A stretch of DNA of 57,893 nt, from the NCBI GenBank assembly GCA_903856085.1, contig CAIOAT010000049.1, positions 1 to 57,893 on the forward strand. Reading direction: 5' to 3'. Below the pieces are notes generated by a model. The model searched no databases. It saw only the letters and a list, made by a program, of their open reading frames with translations, and was not told the origin of the DNA. The stretch comes from Candidatus Omnitrophota bacterium (GTDB lineage: Bacteria > Omnitrophota > Omnitrophia > Omnitrophales > Aquincolibacteriaceae). The translations under genes and the position numbers were made by a program. This document shows positions 25,601 to 28,278 of the stretch, piece by piece. Positions within the stretch are counted from its first letter, which is position 1, and the number at the start of each line of letters is the position of its first letter.

Positions 25601-28278
25601 CTGCCCAAATGACCGCTCGCCTCTGCTCGAATCAATCCGTCCACCGCACCTTTGCTTTTCACTAGACCCGCCGGCAAAACATTGACTTTGCTGCCTTCAC
25701 CAAGACCTAAGAATCCTTTATCTATAAAAGTGCCCGGCACATCAAAAACCAATATCACCATCCGGTGTCCGAATTGATGGCGAATATTCTCATCCAGATT
25801 GTCTGTAAATGTCGGGATACCAATTTGCTGATAAAAACCATAACGCAAAATATCAGCAACATATGAAAAATATGTGCAATGGTACAATCGCTGAGCGGAA
25901 CCGGGCATGGGAGAAACATGCTGTTCCGTCTGGCGTGCCTCGGAGCGGTTCGCGTTATCAGCAATCAGCTGTCTGCTGTCAGCTTGCGTCTGAGGACTGA
26001 CGGCTGGCTTCAGCTGATCTAATGAGCCTATCTCTGCCTTGACGGCGCCGTTGAGTGTCACGGTCTGCTGTTTTGTGGGAATGCCTTGAATGATATTCAG
26101 CATAAGCGCTTTGGGTGTCGGGAAACTCACTGTGGTTGTAACAGCTGAGTTAGCGAGATTCACGGATGTCACCTCTCCGGCATCGGGCGAACGCCACCAA
26201 ACTGCGGTGAGCGATTCCGGCATCACTGCGGAATTTTTCGGAACTGATTCCCGGCGACCGGTAGACTGAAAGCTCAGAGAAGCGGACTCTTTGGGACCGA
26301 CAGGCTCCACGGTCACCGCTGTGGAGAGCACAGGATTTGATCCGATCGAGCGCTGAACATTCGCTGCGATCTCTTCGGGTTTCATTTGGTATTTTTCAAA
26401 AAGGGCGGGAGCAGCGACCTCGAGCATCTCTTTAAAAAAGATCGCCGCCTGTTTGGTAGCAAAAGGATTTTTGACCTTAAAATAGGCGCTCAGATCGGCG
26501 TTATCGCCGGCCATGACCTTCTGATACATTTCGCCGTGATCAGTCCGCGTAATACGAGGCGAAAACACTGCGTAGCCGATCCCCTTCTGACGCAGGATTT
26601 CTTCAACCCCGGGTGTGTGAAAACCACCGCTATAAAGAACGGAAACTCGGGGAACGGAAGAACCTTTTGGCTGACTCTTTCCCGGATAACGCTCCCCTTG
26701 CGTAAGTGCGAGAAGATTCGTAACGAGCGCTTCATCGCGGCGAAGCGACACTTCGTAAAAGTGCTCGGCCTTGTCGAGGAACGCCCCGAGGTATTTCGAG
26801 TCCGCGGAAAAACTCCGGATGGCCGCTTCATCCTCACGTGTCTTGTCATATTCTGATCGGCTCAATTCCAACCGGAGCATCTTCTCAAGAAGATCGAAAG
26901 TCCCGAGCTTTTGAACCAGCGCCTTTTCAGCTTCCGACCGGGCAAGCTTTTCGATCATTTGTCCTTCCAGCATATCCATTTCACGCATCAGTTCGGTCAC
27001 ATCGATCTCTGCTTGAAAGACCGCGAGCTTCCAGGTCTTCCAGAAAGCCTCTTTCCCGTCAAAAGACAGCTGATGCTTTTGGCCCAACCGGAAAAGCCCT
27101 TCAAGTAATTTTCGAGGATAGAGTGCCCGGCCCATGGCAGCGGTCAATGGCACATCGATATTTTTTTTCAAAAAACCGTTTTCCTGGCCAAAAGCGCTCA
27201 ATGCGCGCACATATTCTTTTTCGCCGGCATCCTTAGCCGCAGCCTGAAGAGTCTGGACGACTTCGTTCCACTGGCTTTTTGCAGCCTCAGGATCAAAGCC
27301 CTTACGACTCTCTTCGAGCATCACGATGCGAAAGAGATTCGGGAAACGCAATTGTTCGATGGCGTCCTTGAGATCGATCTCGAGAAGTTTCAGGGCTTGC
27401 TGACGCAAGTAACGAGTGTAGGCCTGAAAATCCGGGTCACTTTGAGCTGAAGTCTGAATCCCAAAACGACCGTCTTTGCGGCGGCTCCGCTCCTTGAGGA
27501 AGGCCCGGAGTTCCCCGTTTAATTTTTGGGAGCTTTCCTTTTCCAGTTCAGCCCGAAGCGGATTCAAAAGAGTCTGTATCTCATCCGTGTGAGACAAAAG
27601 ATCACGATACGTATCAAGATCGTCGTGATAGAGAGCGGTATTTTCGATGCCGTACGCCTGGGACGCGCGGGACGAGGCATGCAGAACGTTGAGCGGATTC
27701 GTTTCCCGTTCCCCGTTTTCCGGCTTTATATGCTGATGTTGCCCCAGCAAATAAAGCTCGGCGCCGTTCAATTCACCTTTTTGGTGGAGATCTTCGATCA
27801 CCGCGCGATTCGCTTCCGGAAATCCCTTAGCAAGATTCAAATATTCAGGATGCAGTTCGCCGGAAGCACCTTCAAGACCGATGACAAGTCCGGGGACTTT
27901 TGTTTCCAGGTACTTCAACATCGCGGCGACGTTTTGCTGGCCCTCGGGATTGGCGTGCGCGTCCTGGACGAGCACGATAAATTGCTCGTGCTGGGAAACG
28001 GGAGACGACAAACGATTAACGGTTTCGCTTGTGCGTTCCGCGCGCCCCGTCCCGCGTTCCCCGAAATAAGTTTCACTTATCGTACCGATCTCAGGCGGCA
28101 AGGAATAAAGATAGCCTTGAAGCTCCTTTTGAAATTTTGCATGATCCTGGAAGGCAAAAGATTCAATGGCGGCCATAGCCTCAGATGGATTTCCGATGAG
28201 AGTGGTCACCGTGAATACAGTGGCTACAAACAAAGAAATTCCCCTAAGCATCAAAGATTTTATGTTAGCAGATGTCAT
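4630..28278 (-). CDS. Giant 7882-residue modular protein with Arg-[Ser/Ala]-Glu-x-Arg tags
   Basis: One frame stays open for 23.6 kb. It begins with a Sec-type signal (Lys-rich n-region, hydrophobic core at about residues 12-30, Ala-Met-Ala-Ala). Nineteen exact R-[SA]-E-x-R tags divide it into domain-sized segments, many resembling whole enzymes; they are listed separately. Order: ChaN/EreA-like, ART-like segment, TM plus helical, GNAT, GT2 glycosyltransferase, YdcF/DUF218, PTS enzyme I-like, GlnD-like HD and ACT, three HPr-like domains, phosphodiester-glycosidase-like, helical segments, kinase-like, ThiG-like, methyltransferase, two unknown segments, GNAT, methyltransferase, and a C-terminal helical part. 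No PKS or NRPS carrier domains, no adhesin repeats and no C-terminal sorting signal were seen. A promoter lies at 28375-28404. The start has no clear Shine-Dalgarno; in-frame TAA just upstream rules out a longer N-terminus. Function of the whole is unknown. Giant ORFs are known in Omnitrophota, which supports the placement. Polyprotein processing is inference. Confidence 0.9.
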   Translation of the reverse strand: MTSANIKSLMLRGISLFVATVFTVTTLIGNPSEAMAAIESFAFQDHAKFQKELQGYLYSLPPEIGTISETYFGERGTGRAERTSETVNRLSSPVSQHEQFIVLVQDAHANPEGQQNVAAMLKYLETKVPGLVIGLEGASGELHPEYLNLAKGFPEANRAVIEDLHQKGELNGAELYLLGQHQHIKPENGERETNPLNVLHASSRASQAYGIENTALYHDDLDTYRDLLSHTDEIQTLLNPLRAELEKESSQKLNGELRAFLKERSRRKDGRFGIQTSAQSDPDFQAYTRYLRQQALKLLEIDLKDAIEQLRFPNLFRIVMLEESRKGFDPEAAKSQWNEVVQTLQAAAKDAGEKEYVRALSAFGQENGFLKKNIDVPLTAAMGRALYPRKLLEGLFRLGQKHQLSFDGKEAFWKTWKLAVFQAEIDVTELMREMDMLEGQMIEKLARSEAEKALVQKLGTFDLLEKMLRLELSRSEYDKTREDEAAIRSFSADSKYLGAFLDKAEHFYEVSLRRDEALVTNLLALTQGERYPGKSQPKGSSVPRVSVLYSGGFHTPGVEEILRQKGIGYAVFSPRITRTDHGEMYQKVMAGDNADLSAYFKVKNPFATKQAAIFFKEMLEVAAPALFEKYQMKPEEIAANVQRSIGSNPVLSTAVTVEPVGPKESASLSFQSTGRRESVPKNSAVMPESLTAVWWRSPDAGEVTSVNLANSAVTTTVSFPTPKALMLNIIQGIPTKQQTVTLNGAVKAEIGSLDQLKPAVSPQTQADSRQLIADNANRSEARQTEQHVSPMPGSAQRLYHCTYFSYVADILRYGFYQQIGIPTFTDNLDENIRHQFGHRMVILVFDVPGTFIDKGFLGLGEGSKVNVLPAGLVKSKGAVDGLIRAEASGHLGRLDPSFINFQETLAVNQQLVEMFNKGTGEPPITAKTIIDLKHYFDEFARMAGGRVAGDANRSELRQDKPRGSEKKGRDQGLRPKTQGAIPKWIWAIPAAFLVFSGTLVYLQSQRNADRERNAEQGQLPLPVLVPGDNLQQPTSEMVFPTSPISILQGLYPAALEDQPSVVTEEAQRVGARHESLEWEGRHLEALYGGHGHPDHGQRILQLAPEILKETNQWVAVLEDAALLKAMSLPGLSDSQVLIALAEMGHLPVIDPLEGLDHISSPVLERVSKNLHRDLDEVKGAAFYMAWLETLSLAQAGGQNMDLEKLYQSYLEDLKLRGGYQPSEIQRVLVKTAQGLGSDKKKNAFAALMSGLSQQTGAARGVLGAEQLRTKLKAYPDRHKILSLTGGEYAKDFYGLPNLMHSQEGMIHAEHVDAVLNSLRDLKIITPKGTKPRAGASPLFPGIPLSLAAMARLTRRGKEQVANARAEARVEKIELSAQTIAPLADDLLNNLWNRGITLKRYAPDGESFSGDEIKIDNKKQPVVYSRKSAEAGRAETAYVWTFDRNQGALLGYKGEDGSWRGYALFNFRGKATYNVRFQVFEEFRSQGQGRRFFDFFRDVLGQFYKADTMIFQFIGAEQASLQPALSALGFQSGERSGEMVYSIKPSQEMLPSFKLKDGKQRSETRFDNVRDGWSTVLMRSSWEDGTLAAMDDRSRMAFLSKNLSKALKGPDAAEHATYLDQLLLRDKEFHHVLPEAEKLIRSFLGIYRFPIKDGKPVKVGVEFSMYGEQNRLMKKSADNPHGEDAIAAKLEELDELFSVNPKLSYELLIMDDGERKVPDGALRDDELRVSFLEGTLMQSPFWQWYIKFLSQHVRSGLFFGLRMMQKSKLEGNVPAPVIKTQKSSGEVALDILRERFPDRLASGQVQVRFINRQQKLQIGGKKGSGIILGMRKLLEDGCDYVIFTDADRATHMGQSGLLLEQLANGKADAAIGSRWQSGAVVKGRSGDEKRGSFIYNMTTKLFLGFWGIRDTQCGFKGFTRELLEEILPVDSQWRLDPDFTYNFAFDTHLLLRIRNAKKKILEVPVVWIGSPEESTLSTESKIEAVLSLAKQVPFIWSSISSRSEVREPLKTRSEMREKFRNELIPPGQRYVNYISAPDEFASSPDAFLLLGNPSLRSFLEFSKKWKAIKQETGRSVPIVLAGGYGRGTPPLARRIIDHYKSLGRLDPAEEAWIQRAMTREGGVYESDLMRFVLEREGVAVKGDRTLVRDEIQHSTVTVENFTFSAPVIETATAGVEHPVIAIVTAPQLLRRAQATARKAWDGKTWTPKKYGTYPVQLEGMTDEELIEMMGYVIGYPQAVVDSFKAKGQKLNLFSEYRGLFPANNPSVLPQESEIPANVPEDLQTAAHAFEGFLGTFSSLRYEPVGERLAPETVLVQPGAGSSESEKAAAVLEALNGLTDFQRSGTGQLLDFAGETALMDLGDIKALLTKGELSGKKGARAVTAGKLKEWIERPVVREVDEGHAHEVIRVVPGGFENFGIFIRELGEIGLLEHDAIFSLMEAFVRQDRLSVTGLEKLFDAMIASGFLKESEKEAFLVRARKKQFSQTQILRTVPKPPEAPGPGSPSPRSEVRVREVIEDGTIFTSRPAVGQILQMQFKQKSKPGDETDHATFHWDMPRSDSFAERFSNAQEMAAAFAKELTTSYQGDISVGRRKDGAGKWVAIPPSERGLLHWIFPAVEAGIFRDALSEISKMESSLAVPGGTGPVEHPVSRILSLLEASKEVLVRHLQTAYEHDATIPVPEDGSTTHDRANLAVKELIRLVADFVQMFYLTQNGKDDLGFIQRLVNEKAALYAAVFESQTKMLTTTALYVAMKKEAQATHDLEKKELEHIRDVLSQSPLPKRFSAGGWKQEIAAIIQGRFQSLDGELGRQLEVTHAELEKVADEKPDSFPKRDLLYKQQALEKRRKAIDVRLRELTAQLSQAADISKFLGAVRKDLKILATTMEIDKKYIDEHEDAPTRSNAASGKQQIYEGFPFTLNERVEKETQQKSGASMLRLLYDDFFLRVFQSRLRMGVHRGTQNFTSFSDSGKTGQDFFREVMDDLEAKEEGNQGKGVPDAGASYILVVPLETSNLDISRMMERYKHQIKGIIGVGANRQTHWVVLIRGRAYVPQILLVPASQEGKLTKLEGTKAILMPQQGRQGLLILNPSLEDLAAEKKKAEDYRRLRRFQGLMRNIPSSIPIAGNFEAQSTVAAIEGGTLPGLIRTDVDIVPKNEDDSSGVLFQYLKTLATGVVETKVDPLKWLQSFQTRSEIRTAGSEDLMARFSRLDPEGVGNAEAIHGLLKFWAVPFEQILTQKAFSGGDVPIRTIDLQRDSKNRAILQMLEAIAAEHPASTLRKDPSQPISGFDLYENSSLGELVLVLELAAMIVAAQKAGRTLSETERGRLVPLFPLIKTHAQFEWIRKKLWPLAQQIALWEIATGSGANPEEIERAEGDIRKIGEETRFGIMVEYMSLLEVTDPEDQTPDPSKRKKTFSPEMVKFWEDPFIVRLNVGNNDLWKDYWQTKNVEVDRENSAAAFLMDDLDGHLTVTLEALISRAQQSGKKVCFCGGIAETDKFLLAAEWWRRKFGVKDLSAKDSPFSVSVTGDVVARVNHALQVFRAIPDEELSAVFGAAEGSDILDGRAQELSNRYLSVSEKVSILVEEWQERYESAGFHHALYRLNIDPEKGIGGSSEFIFLKNLMQVWLANDPEALASLRLSSTENSVDRSEIQRILQYLANRGMLIPANIEKVLQSFDFIQSVQETYRELQGKDPDKFSGNLYPAIMGEFINAWEKKYGRPDWLAEGRTDRDETSAGDRKEEQRINDFYRYFHNSAASIFYTVRRTLHEIDGVLIRPVYTYGENEGKLEAFAGWDGQPSWILGQTRYGLTMSRERGRKGEAGYYIHVDHALENFRANPALMFRVFMLAAEKGAFISHRTQWAMEALMLEGSLDYQDAFNDFFGELLRSKKDISYVMWRMEEFGFLDKSLHHLSELNMYSLKDGTLFPLKMQALQTLETLERLDTKEKGFVYQRAAGVYRELRSDPEAVQLARLAVMLHPIVEVEAGDRFSVEDVKRITHEFLQKSNMDQGSLDQPNPLRDKLVWLMLNQHRFARHGFLSEDDIVKTMSEVVHSKGVTLDLFRVLYAVTFSKQAAEANPESRIMLPRQGADSPLADLDMLFFAGMKMLGDKQLSAQTAMKEAKQTVIWGGKEELAAQLGEFIRAQKWGSILDDYLANTQGGDDVSLRELLVKTVETPALFDPLFRQFSGRTSTYYMRTMDLGSLLKQLFFFRHLLYLKEKGDRSTRATIFSPLPHQYNQAYEVIFGSAFEESGDVALYTRTLFENGFSVENAAIRNPPGQPAFIRYLGFFPHGEEMPMVQKKITSELGAIFAPINIGDKVFRILKTDMEIRFKRADEVYGRSIIVDKRDAWIGPETKAKFLDDVSHQGKTVSVLTVHIASSNWRGQLLILSTVLSLIHGCDIENLKFEHIKGFPPETQIFLTRKGKILSRAQKDLIAKNVARILDMKPITILGKEAVVEQPTPKSEKIVKNLRINPLTKLHNRPASQLVKLIAQYNVENAVLRVADRDINLKSIGAVLASGIVGGTDVTIILEGKKNAKLKELMYRIQAEVVGEQGDSEGPIKLFMPSQRSEMRAHEWREFLIVSKRGIHAVPTELIVKTIKNHQNLMIRVENENGEVRATFPNNQTLFMSIMRLAAAPGSTMKFVVEGPDQRSIQNFFTELLATAKDGNEDIFRQVQSESKVLPPGFTAGVMEAAVVIKIAERSETRVQEERESTVLNKLGIHAQPSTLIKKVGDRFPELEIEVEKDGERVNGKKIMGLLALAAGPGSVLKFVVKGPEVLIRRYFQELAMIEDNGEKVFKIPPRAESRPLVPILKSGVMELASGILSSRRSEVRTKEGISRRVAIQRGLLAFAGIALLGGISEILAEQREKAGEKKFAPADYQLEVVPVSDSLINAIRNPKSGLIFASTINPYRVNDKDQKIPSGWVIANVNGKRVEVSSRNPNNFGSAMAKVIGVVDRSGRLRFYDNQTYRTTGQEIFAFQAGPFAVKPGGQINENVREWYRALFHGKASVIGVDAKGNVYTKLFVGQEPFGITGRLRAKAMMEELAAWKKTNGITEATFVDSGTAGISRYDRKSPPYVLIARKRLPAVVPVVTSKPRSELRIPAQGVVSETGEVPEEFVGTIISTKPEITPADSMKFAELLGHIFLNALIVFNFYRIEEKGKAVPGDEVFLYLGEATDMLQALYDELNPENPKGSLFFSPRSPRMFFTASTPAYGSERHKPEVVKYEGEAFKAMAATLGFNELRESMKTPLATLNEIRKSVPEEDVYSELVLARLQEAEEQLKVAYRSALDRASGRSEKKIGVTTPLNVEEEALRGQDQLEREARQRAGFDRYTVLFEKVHELAQQTDNPGASVIAGISRFASEVKGWEIEALIKEYFRALKGLRDGEYLNKMPSSFFSDPESYEGDVDRNLFVQLNTYMQLIDDTEMKAKLAGEDFTLLERSAKDWLIFRELNRRVKSDPELADQADALFEMIPRFEVRASDSKKEVMAFLDSFGIGSGRDGVLSFNRIAREEEGWFMKSVRPEDKNGLVVTNLTALPVLTPAHPLESFPVLGEGNYGSVMVLLGPLPVGKDGKNIPAVIKLFRMPGTRALGITRDSSKETKSVLDLRYKEELSAVQVLSILGVGPKLYGVLRDQDGLIMGYAMQYVVGESIPDIIKLFGFPGIQELFKKLMSVGLTLTTDVIRTPSGDFVQIDPVVANEEVFQAFVRAHTSEGSAQVSSWPMVKTGRSGNVGIPPAPVSFHIPAREEALGEVTWQTNEGRQITFNVTSVVNKDDDLKRIILRQTNPPAQGIPFAPDLMAYSIQGKFRGVYINPSNRDITGKGFLAPLLKLFFDRFPEVRSTHELMINPAVSEILARDYDFKPAVLEHPVVWMRKDRANTKVLLFFENEEDKKFFYQYMQATLAASYEIANGKTDQFVPMPFGVSLVRPGGAKDAHNPDIRAESRQLLQDRALDKGRPGFSEADIGNELKAIYDKLSLGGAKNVASAGADIQRLMGTYDLEFPSNEGLRRLGEELIVILQMLGDHAPASAKDRLVALSRKPYIESLPQLEGFIKYLQEPKGGQTTLSGDLVRAETRALDVMRAAVMDQHQGRFVLDGLDLFPLLAPTAVTHIDGESGELCYRILSAEASSDLAVRSGTQVFIFLPGEIDQVRRVMPVEKAEQILRSATFEKDAGRSKLGKDGDIRTLPEFLRLPYIQGTQEKLAALGETRNFLTIINTSKAQTADEAIQLAAFGIRWFKTPFLKIEVRDKGLMTRNDEILNVIKRFVEMNKNLKLLPLIGKGITREMLQELLQYDQVLALRIEGTKPGSGKGLGTPEEKAQILQVMAWAREMRPGIQLIAECGIGSPEDARVAMQMGFNAVLVNAAITQAEEPVKKAIEFSEAVQQAAREAPLRSEVRSSPIEDVVRKLYRDAGLEFRPFPMKETGKGEGFFVRTALKDMVEIIKAFPIAQDKTQTVLDAGHGDGVFLIMLAHAYPQSKFTGIEMDPELFEASQKLLAVAESQGYVGKGQIQLYPGNFRSEESVGHFKDADVIYYYSSGTSNVEILAQTIVAHLKSGGKVVEYGPEQLLEPLRQSGGIFDDRVIDFNPAAATVFKRIHVYTRRSEARTGPDSKAFKTLEKLVNVLEGTEVTVRGLVMMETENAITVVFEHEGLQLKGLLRLRDPKTATAFFLANRNKKIKVSLREIRPRAKDGYVFLADNIGKSPEAIRKESTAGALAFWKQASEQPSLAVSLPEILDHLVEARVLYVELRRSREQGAPRTLWLMQNGNMGIVGETAAPARVEALAKKSEVFQILRRLMTDRAQKVLLVMDDKASGNGTLIFPPSLIPASKSGAYGVRFSVKSNIEAPISMEFPFIRIYLRSSGAGLNLLLDGRDVPLLSRADVREFLQLPPAPSSARFEVRRFSDDRELKYDEQQIPITSDKFTVKLPAYAARFLRLVNPSHPLLRQEPYVTDAAADIAKGTRISLIHEIPKQMLSQSTEYRRLLGQIKSSKGFLNGKIVLQDEDAIHLTVAGALEKRPAGSPGLVPWVQSQLKDQSPVMIRAKGLWTLDKIGARLFLRIYPELNSVVSQNKFSDMRNLLNTFDGKVFAVPLLQLKDDLSSAEAQELQEIFDAYKNVTFFEYQVDSLDLVQFDNDLLGGKKLLSAIPLETRSEARLPVGTSAVETLGLDTIKNYVADKFGTPVRLTDGEVKAYFGEKVLRDSQREGRAFFIQKLDPKEDIHFLGEWKAELQSDEMWLRAREAKGDSREITKQQFPYFGYISDVAIGVVSRVGKQERLEGFVGFDGDPESFDVKRLKYTFHLAVPQIEIYYKNIGSDGRIKGVADLLMDTLISMANNPDLRVTGGIRFNAMTPGSQAFAKRRGFKPGIGVERILSQESVQREVERIAKVTPSGIGGRPEMRGSLADILKEKFSVGSVLASADLDTGMGNFIPEFKTFLERMGYRVNTAIGTEPLQSIIDKAPAGIRGSIVHANAQFPEEFRSLGENTFDIVTINHIETAPGELARRAKELLKPSGLLLVTIEETDVTEGIDARIIREIREAGFDVQTLKKPTDYPEYNTQFRSQVLLVAVPKSFRFNPPAKQDGSGAFPRAEIRVLDLGQGATRTIQTVLGKIDFKPVAGLLSEAIQIPVVEAAEAVGAFSAEGIAAGLKEGVTEENLIKARLWIAMKLLEAFRAQQSAEGRIDNEALQKVIASLERFKVTGAKDSTLEERGVHVALPLLTQAKLEALAEFAPILLAFAVALNTKLYLNVQGAAPKGLEQKFLDRAARNGITIAEGQFRIFGAAGSEGSLFRSLKEPGVREDVLLAGEKKDLPGTDRATLWYNSPEAQENMKILAAEISEALYAALDPKISKGSPRNIATHFQELTTALMNAIEGFQSVKQSA
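4633..5499 (-). other. Giant-protein module 22 (res 7594-7882): C-terminal segment
   Basis: About 290 residues, mainly helical, with one hydrophobic helix near the middle (around 'FAPILLAFAVAL') and a polar C-terminus. No anchor, sorting signal or known family was seen. Confidence 0.4.
5515..6078 (-). other. Giant-protein module 21 (res 7401-7588): second methyltransferase-like domain
   Basis: TFDIVTINHIETAPGEL, RAKELLKPSGLLLVTIEE and an Ile-Arg-Glu-Ala-Gly-Phe helix match motifs IV-VI of class I methyltransferases. The Gly loop is degenerate (DLDTGMGNF), so SAM binding is uncertain. Confidence 0.5.
6094..6813 (-). other. Giant-protein module 20 (res 7156-7395): second GNAT-like domain
   Basis: IEIYYKNIGSDGRIKGVADLLMDT fits the GNAT acetyl-CoA-binding strand-helix (degenerate G-x-G), and NAMTPGSQAFAKRRGFKPG fits the C-terminal 'A...yek.GF' segment. 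Confidence 0.55.
6829..8460 (-). other. Giant-protein modules 18-19 (res 6607-6896 and 6902-7150): unrecognised
   Basis: Two beta-rich segments separated by a degenerate tag (RFEVR, residue 6897). An 'HLTVAG' strand in the second recalls one half of a 2H phosphoesterase motif, but the partner His motif was not found. No assignment. Confidence 0.3.
8476..9087 (-). other. Giant-protein module 17 (res 6398-6601): SAM methyltransferase-like
   Basis: VLDAGHGDGVFLIML is the SAM-binding Gly loop, KFTGIEMDPELFEAS the acidic strand-2 end, DADVIYYYSS the motif-IV strand and LKSGGKVVEYGP motif VI. It is a complete class I Rossmann methyltransferase in size and order. The substrate is unknown. Confidence 0.75.
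9103..10053 (-). other. Giant-protein module 16 (res 6076-6392): ThiG-like (thiazole synthase) barrel
   Basis: NTSKAQTADEAIQLAAFG, FLKIEVRDKGL (with the Schiff-base Lys position kept), a GSGKGL turn, ECGIGSPEDARVAMQMGFNA and VLVNAAITQAEEPVKKA follow the ThiG order closely. ThiG condenses DXP, ThiS-thiocarboxylate and dehydroglycine into the thiamin thiazole. The upstream ~90 residues are not recognised. No ThiS or other thi genes are in the window. Confidence 0.75.
10069..10446 (-). other. Giant-protein module 15 (res 5945-6070): small helical segment
   Basis: About 126 residues of predicted helix between two Ala-type tags (RAESR and RAETR). No family recognised. Confidence 0.35.
10462..11844 (-). 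other. Giant-protein module 14 (res 5479-5939): protein-kinase-like domain
   Basis: LGEGNYGSVMVLLG is a glycine-rich ATP loop. AVIKLFR supplies the candidate Lys, and ILGVGPKLYGVL and MQYVVGESIPD fit the N-lobe and hinge. The C-lobe is short: instead of HRD and DFG there is DVIRTPSGDFVQIDP, so it is probably a pseudokinase or atypical kinase. A second half ends in a GNAT-like strand-helix (GKGFLAPLLKLFFDRF). Confidence 0.5.
11860..12981 (-). other. Giant-protein module 13 (res 5100-5473): helical, unrecognised
   Basis: Mostly charged amphipathic helix, divided by a degenerate tag (RSEKK, residue 5294). A short hydrophobic helix near 5135 is too polar at its ends for a sure TM call. No family recognised. 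Confidence 0.4.
12997..13788 (-). other. Giant-protein module 12 (res 4831-5094): Tat-like signal plus phosphodiester-glycosidase-like domain
   Basis: Six residues after the tag at 4826 comes Ser-Arg-Arg-Val-Ala-Ile-Gln followed by a hydrophobic core, a Tat-like signal. The domain behind it has FQAGPFAVKPGG, a 'GVDAKGNVY' strand and FVDSGTAGIS, matching the NAGPA/DUF2233 pattern (QAGPxLV...IGxDxxGxxx...LDGGxS). Such enzymes remove GlcNAc from phosphodiesters or act on envelope polymers. Confidence 0.55.
13882..14169 (-). other. Giant-protein module 10 (res 4704-4799): HPr-like domain 3
   Basis: LGIHAQPSTLIKKV places His4719 at the active site with Gln replacing the usual Arg. VNGKKIMGLLALAAGPGSVL is the clearest HPr signature in the protein; Lys stands where the regulatory Ser would be. 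It is a recognisable duplicate of module 9. Confidence 0.75.
14185..14571 (-). other. Giant-protein module 9 (res 4570-4698): HPr-like domain 2
   Basis: RGIHAVPTELIVKTI puts His4585 at the phospho-acceptor site, but the neighbouring Arg is Val. TLFMSIMRLAAAPGSTMKFVVEG corresponds to the regulatory helix and the strand-Gly-turn of HPr. A Gly-Val-Met-Glu linker and then a tag follow. Confidence 0.65.
14587..14880 (-). other. Giant-protein module 8c (res ~4468-4564): HPr-like domain 1
   Basis: LHNRPASQLVKLI places His4476 at the HPr phospho-acceptor position with the Arg two residues later retained. INLKSIGAVLASG matches the HPr 'Ser46' helix, including Lys-Ser. A strand, a Gly and a final helix complete the ~85-residue fold. 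Confidence 0.6.
14880..17618 (-). other. Giant-protein module 8b (res ~3554-4467): degenerate GlnD-like HD and ACT region
   Basis: The order recalls the uridylyltransferase GlnD after its catalytic domain: a helical run, an HD-like helical domain, and a terminal ACT-like fold. In the HD-like part LARLAVMLHPIVEV stands where 'LLHDIGKG' is expected, NQHRFARHGFLSEDDI resembles the 'H...R.....D' segment, and LFRVLYAVTFSKQAA resembles 'Ly.LT.aDi.A'. The ACT-like part starts VSVLTVHIASSNWRGQLLIL at about 4364. The HD metal ligands are largely lost, so catalysis is unlikely. Confidence 0.4.
17619..20748 (-). other. Giant-protein modules 7-8a (res ~2511-3553): PTS enzyme I-like protein
   Basis: Enzyme I landmarks occur in the correct order: an N-terminal 'S-R-P-A-x-G' strand, a long coiled coil, the phospho-His swivel region with His3037 in a Gly-Ala-Asn-Arg-Gln-Thr-His context, a 'LILNP' strand, IRTD (about 3142), VPIRTIDL (about 3240), ENSSLGE, MVEY, NVGNNDLW (about 3430) and CFCGG (Cys3484/3486). 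EI passes phosphate from PEP to HPr. Here the barrel Glu after Cys-Gly is Gly, and the total is nearly twice usual length. The tag at 3188 falls between the swivel half and the PEP-binding barrel. Confidence 0.6.
20764..22233 (-). other. Giant-protein module 6 (res 2016-2505): YdcF/DUF218-like domain
   Basis: DAFLLLGNPSLRSFLEFSKKW, PIVLAGGYGRGTPPLARR, an ESDLMRFVLEREGV helix and a 'ST...EN' helix start reproduce the DUF218 (YdcF/SanA/ElyC) core, a Rossmann-like family linked to envelope functions. The C-terminal 250 residues are helical, with a Pro-rich end before the tag at 2506. Confidence 0.6.
22279..23586 (-). other. Giant-protein module 5 (res 1565-2000): family-2 glycosyltransferase-like
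   Basis: The sequence resembles dolichyl-phosphate glucosyl/mannosyltransferases. It has a Gly-Lys-Lys-Gly-Ser-Gly turn, the metal-binding IFTDADRATHM (Asp-x-Asp), AAIGSRW, DTQCGFKGF and a later FDTHLLLRIRNAKKKI-LEVPVVW. The first ~120 residues are helical. In GT2 enzymes these motifs bind the nucleotide sugar and acceptor lipid; no TM anchor is seen. Confidence 0.75.
23602..24174 (-). other. Giant-protein module 4 (res 1369-1559): GNAT acetyltransferase-like
   Basis: The strand-turn-helix of GNAT motif A is visible: FQVFEEFRSQGQGRRFFDFF, with R/Q-x-x-G-x-G/R for acetyl-CoA pyrophosphate binding. A later LSALGFQSG matches the usual 'GF' strand before the C-terminus. Confidence 0.6.
24190..25407 (-). 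other. Giant-protein module 3 (res 958-1363): internal TM segment plus helical region
   Basis: A basic stretch directly after the tag at 953 is followed by one clear transmembrane helix (about residues 979-998, starting Trp-Ile-Trp-Ala-Ile-Pro). It looks like the N-terminus of a separate membrane-anchored protein. About 350 mostly helical residues follow; no family recognised. Confidence 0.5.
25423..25932 (-). other. Giant-protein module 2 (res 783-952): possible ART-like domain
   Basis: LYHCT near the start, an Ile-Leu-Arg-Tyr-Gly-Phe turn and a Pro-Thr-Phe-Thr-Asp strand recall the 'LYHGT...IL..G...S' pattern of ADP-ribosyltransferase-like folds. No catalytic Glu can be assigned. The C-terminal part is helical. 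Confidence 0.25.
25948..28278 (-). other. Giant-protein module 1 (res 1-777): signal peptide plus ChaN/EreA-like domain
   Basis: After the signal, VQDAHANPEGQ (about residue 102) and IGLEGASGELHPEY (about 133) resemble the metal-ligand and 'E-G' motifs of the TIKI/ChaN/EreA fold. YSGGFHTPGVEEIL (about 560) resembles its C-terminal His motif. Between them lies a long alpha-helical insertion. The final 120 residues are low-complexity linker. The fold assignment is tentative; hydrolase or haem-binding roles occur in that superfamily. Confidence 0.4.

Larger units (their letters stand above)
5500..25947 (-). repeat. R-[SA]-E-x-R tag array (19 exact, 4 degenerate copies)
   Basis: Exact tags, first residue and plus-strand bases: 778 (25933-25947), 953 (25408-25422), 1364 (24175-24189), 1560 (23587-23601), 2001 (22264-22278), 2011 (22234-22248), 2506 (20749-20763), 3188 (18703-18717), 4565 (14572-14586), 4699 (14170-14184), 4800 (13867-13881), 4826 (13789-13803), 5095 (12982-12996), 5940 (10447-10461), 6071 (10054-10068), 6393 (9088-9102), 6602 (8461-8475), 7151 (6814-6828), 7589 (5500-5514). 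Degenerate: 5294 RSEKK (12385-12399), 5474 RFEVR (11845-11859), 6897 RFEVR (7576-7590), 7396 RPEMR (6079-6093). In exact copies x is always A, V, I, L, M, T or S, never charged. Confidence 0.95.
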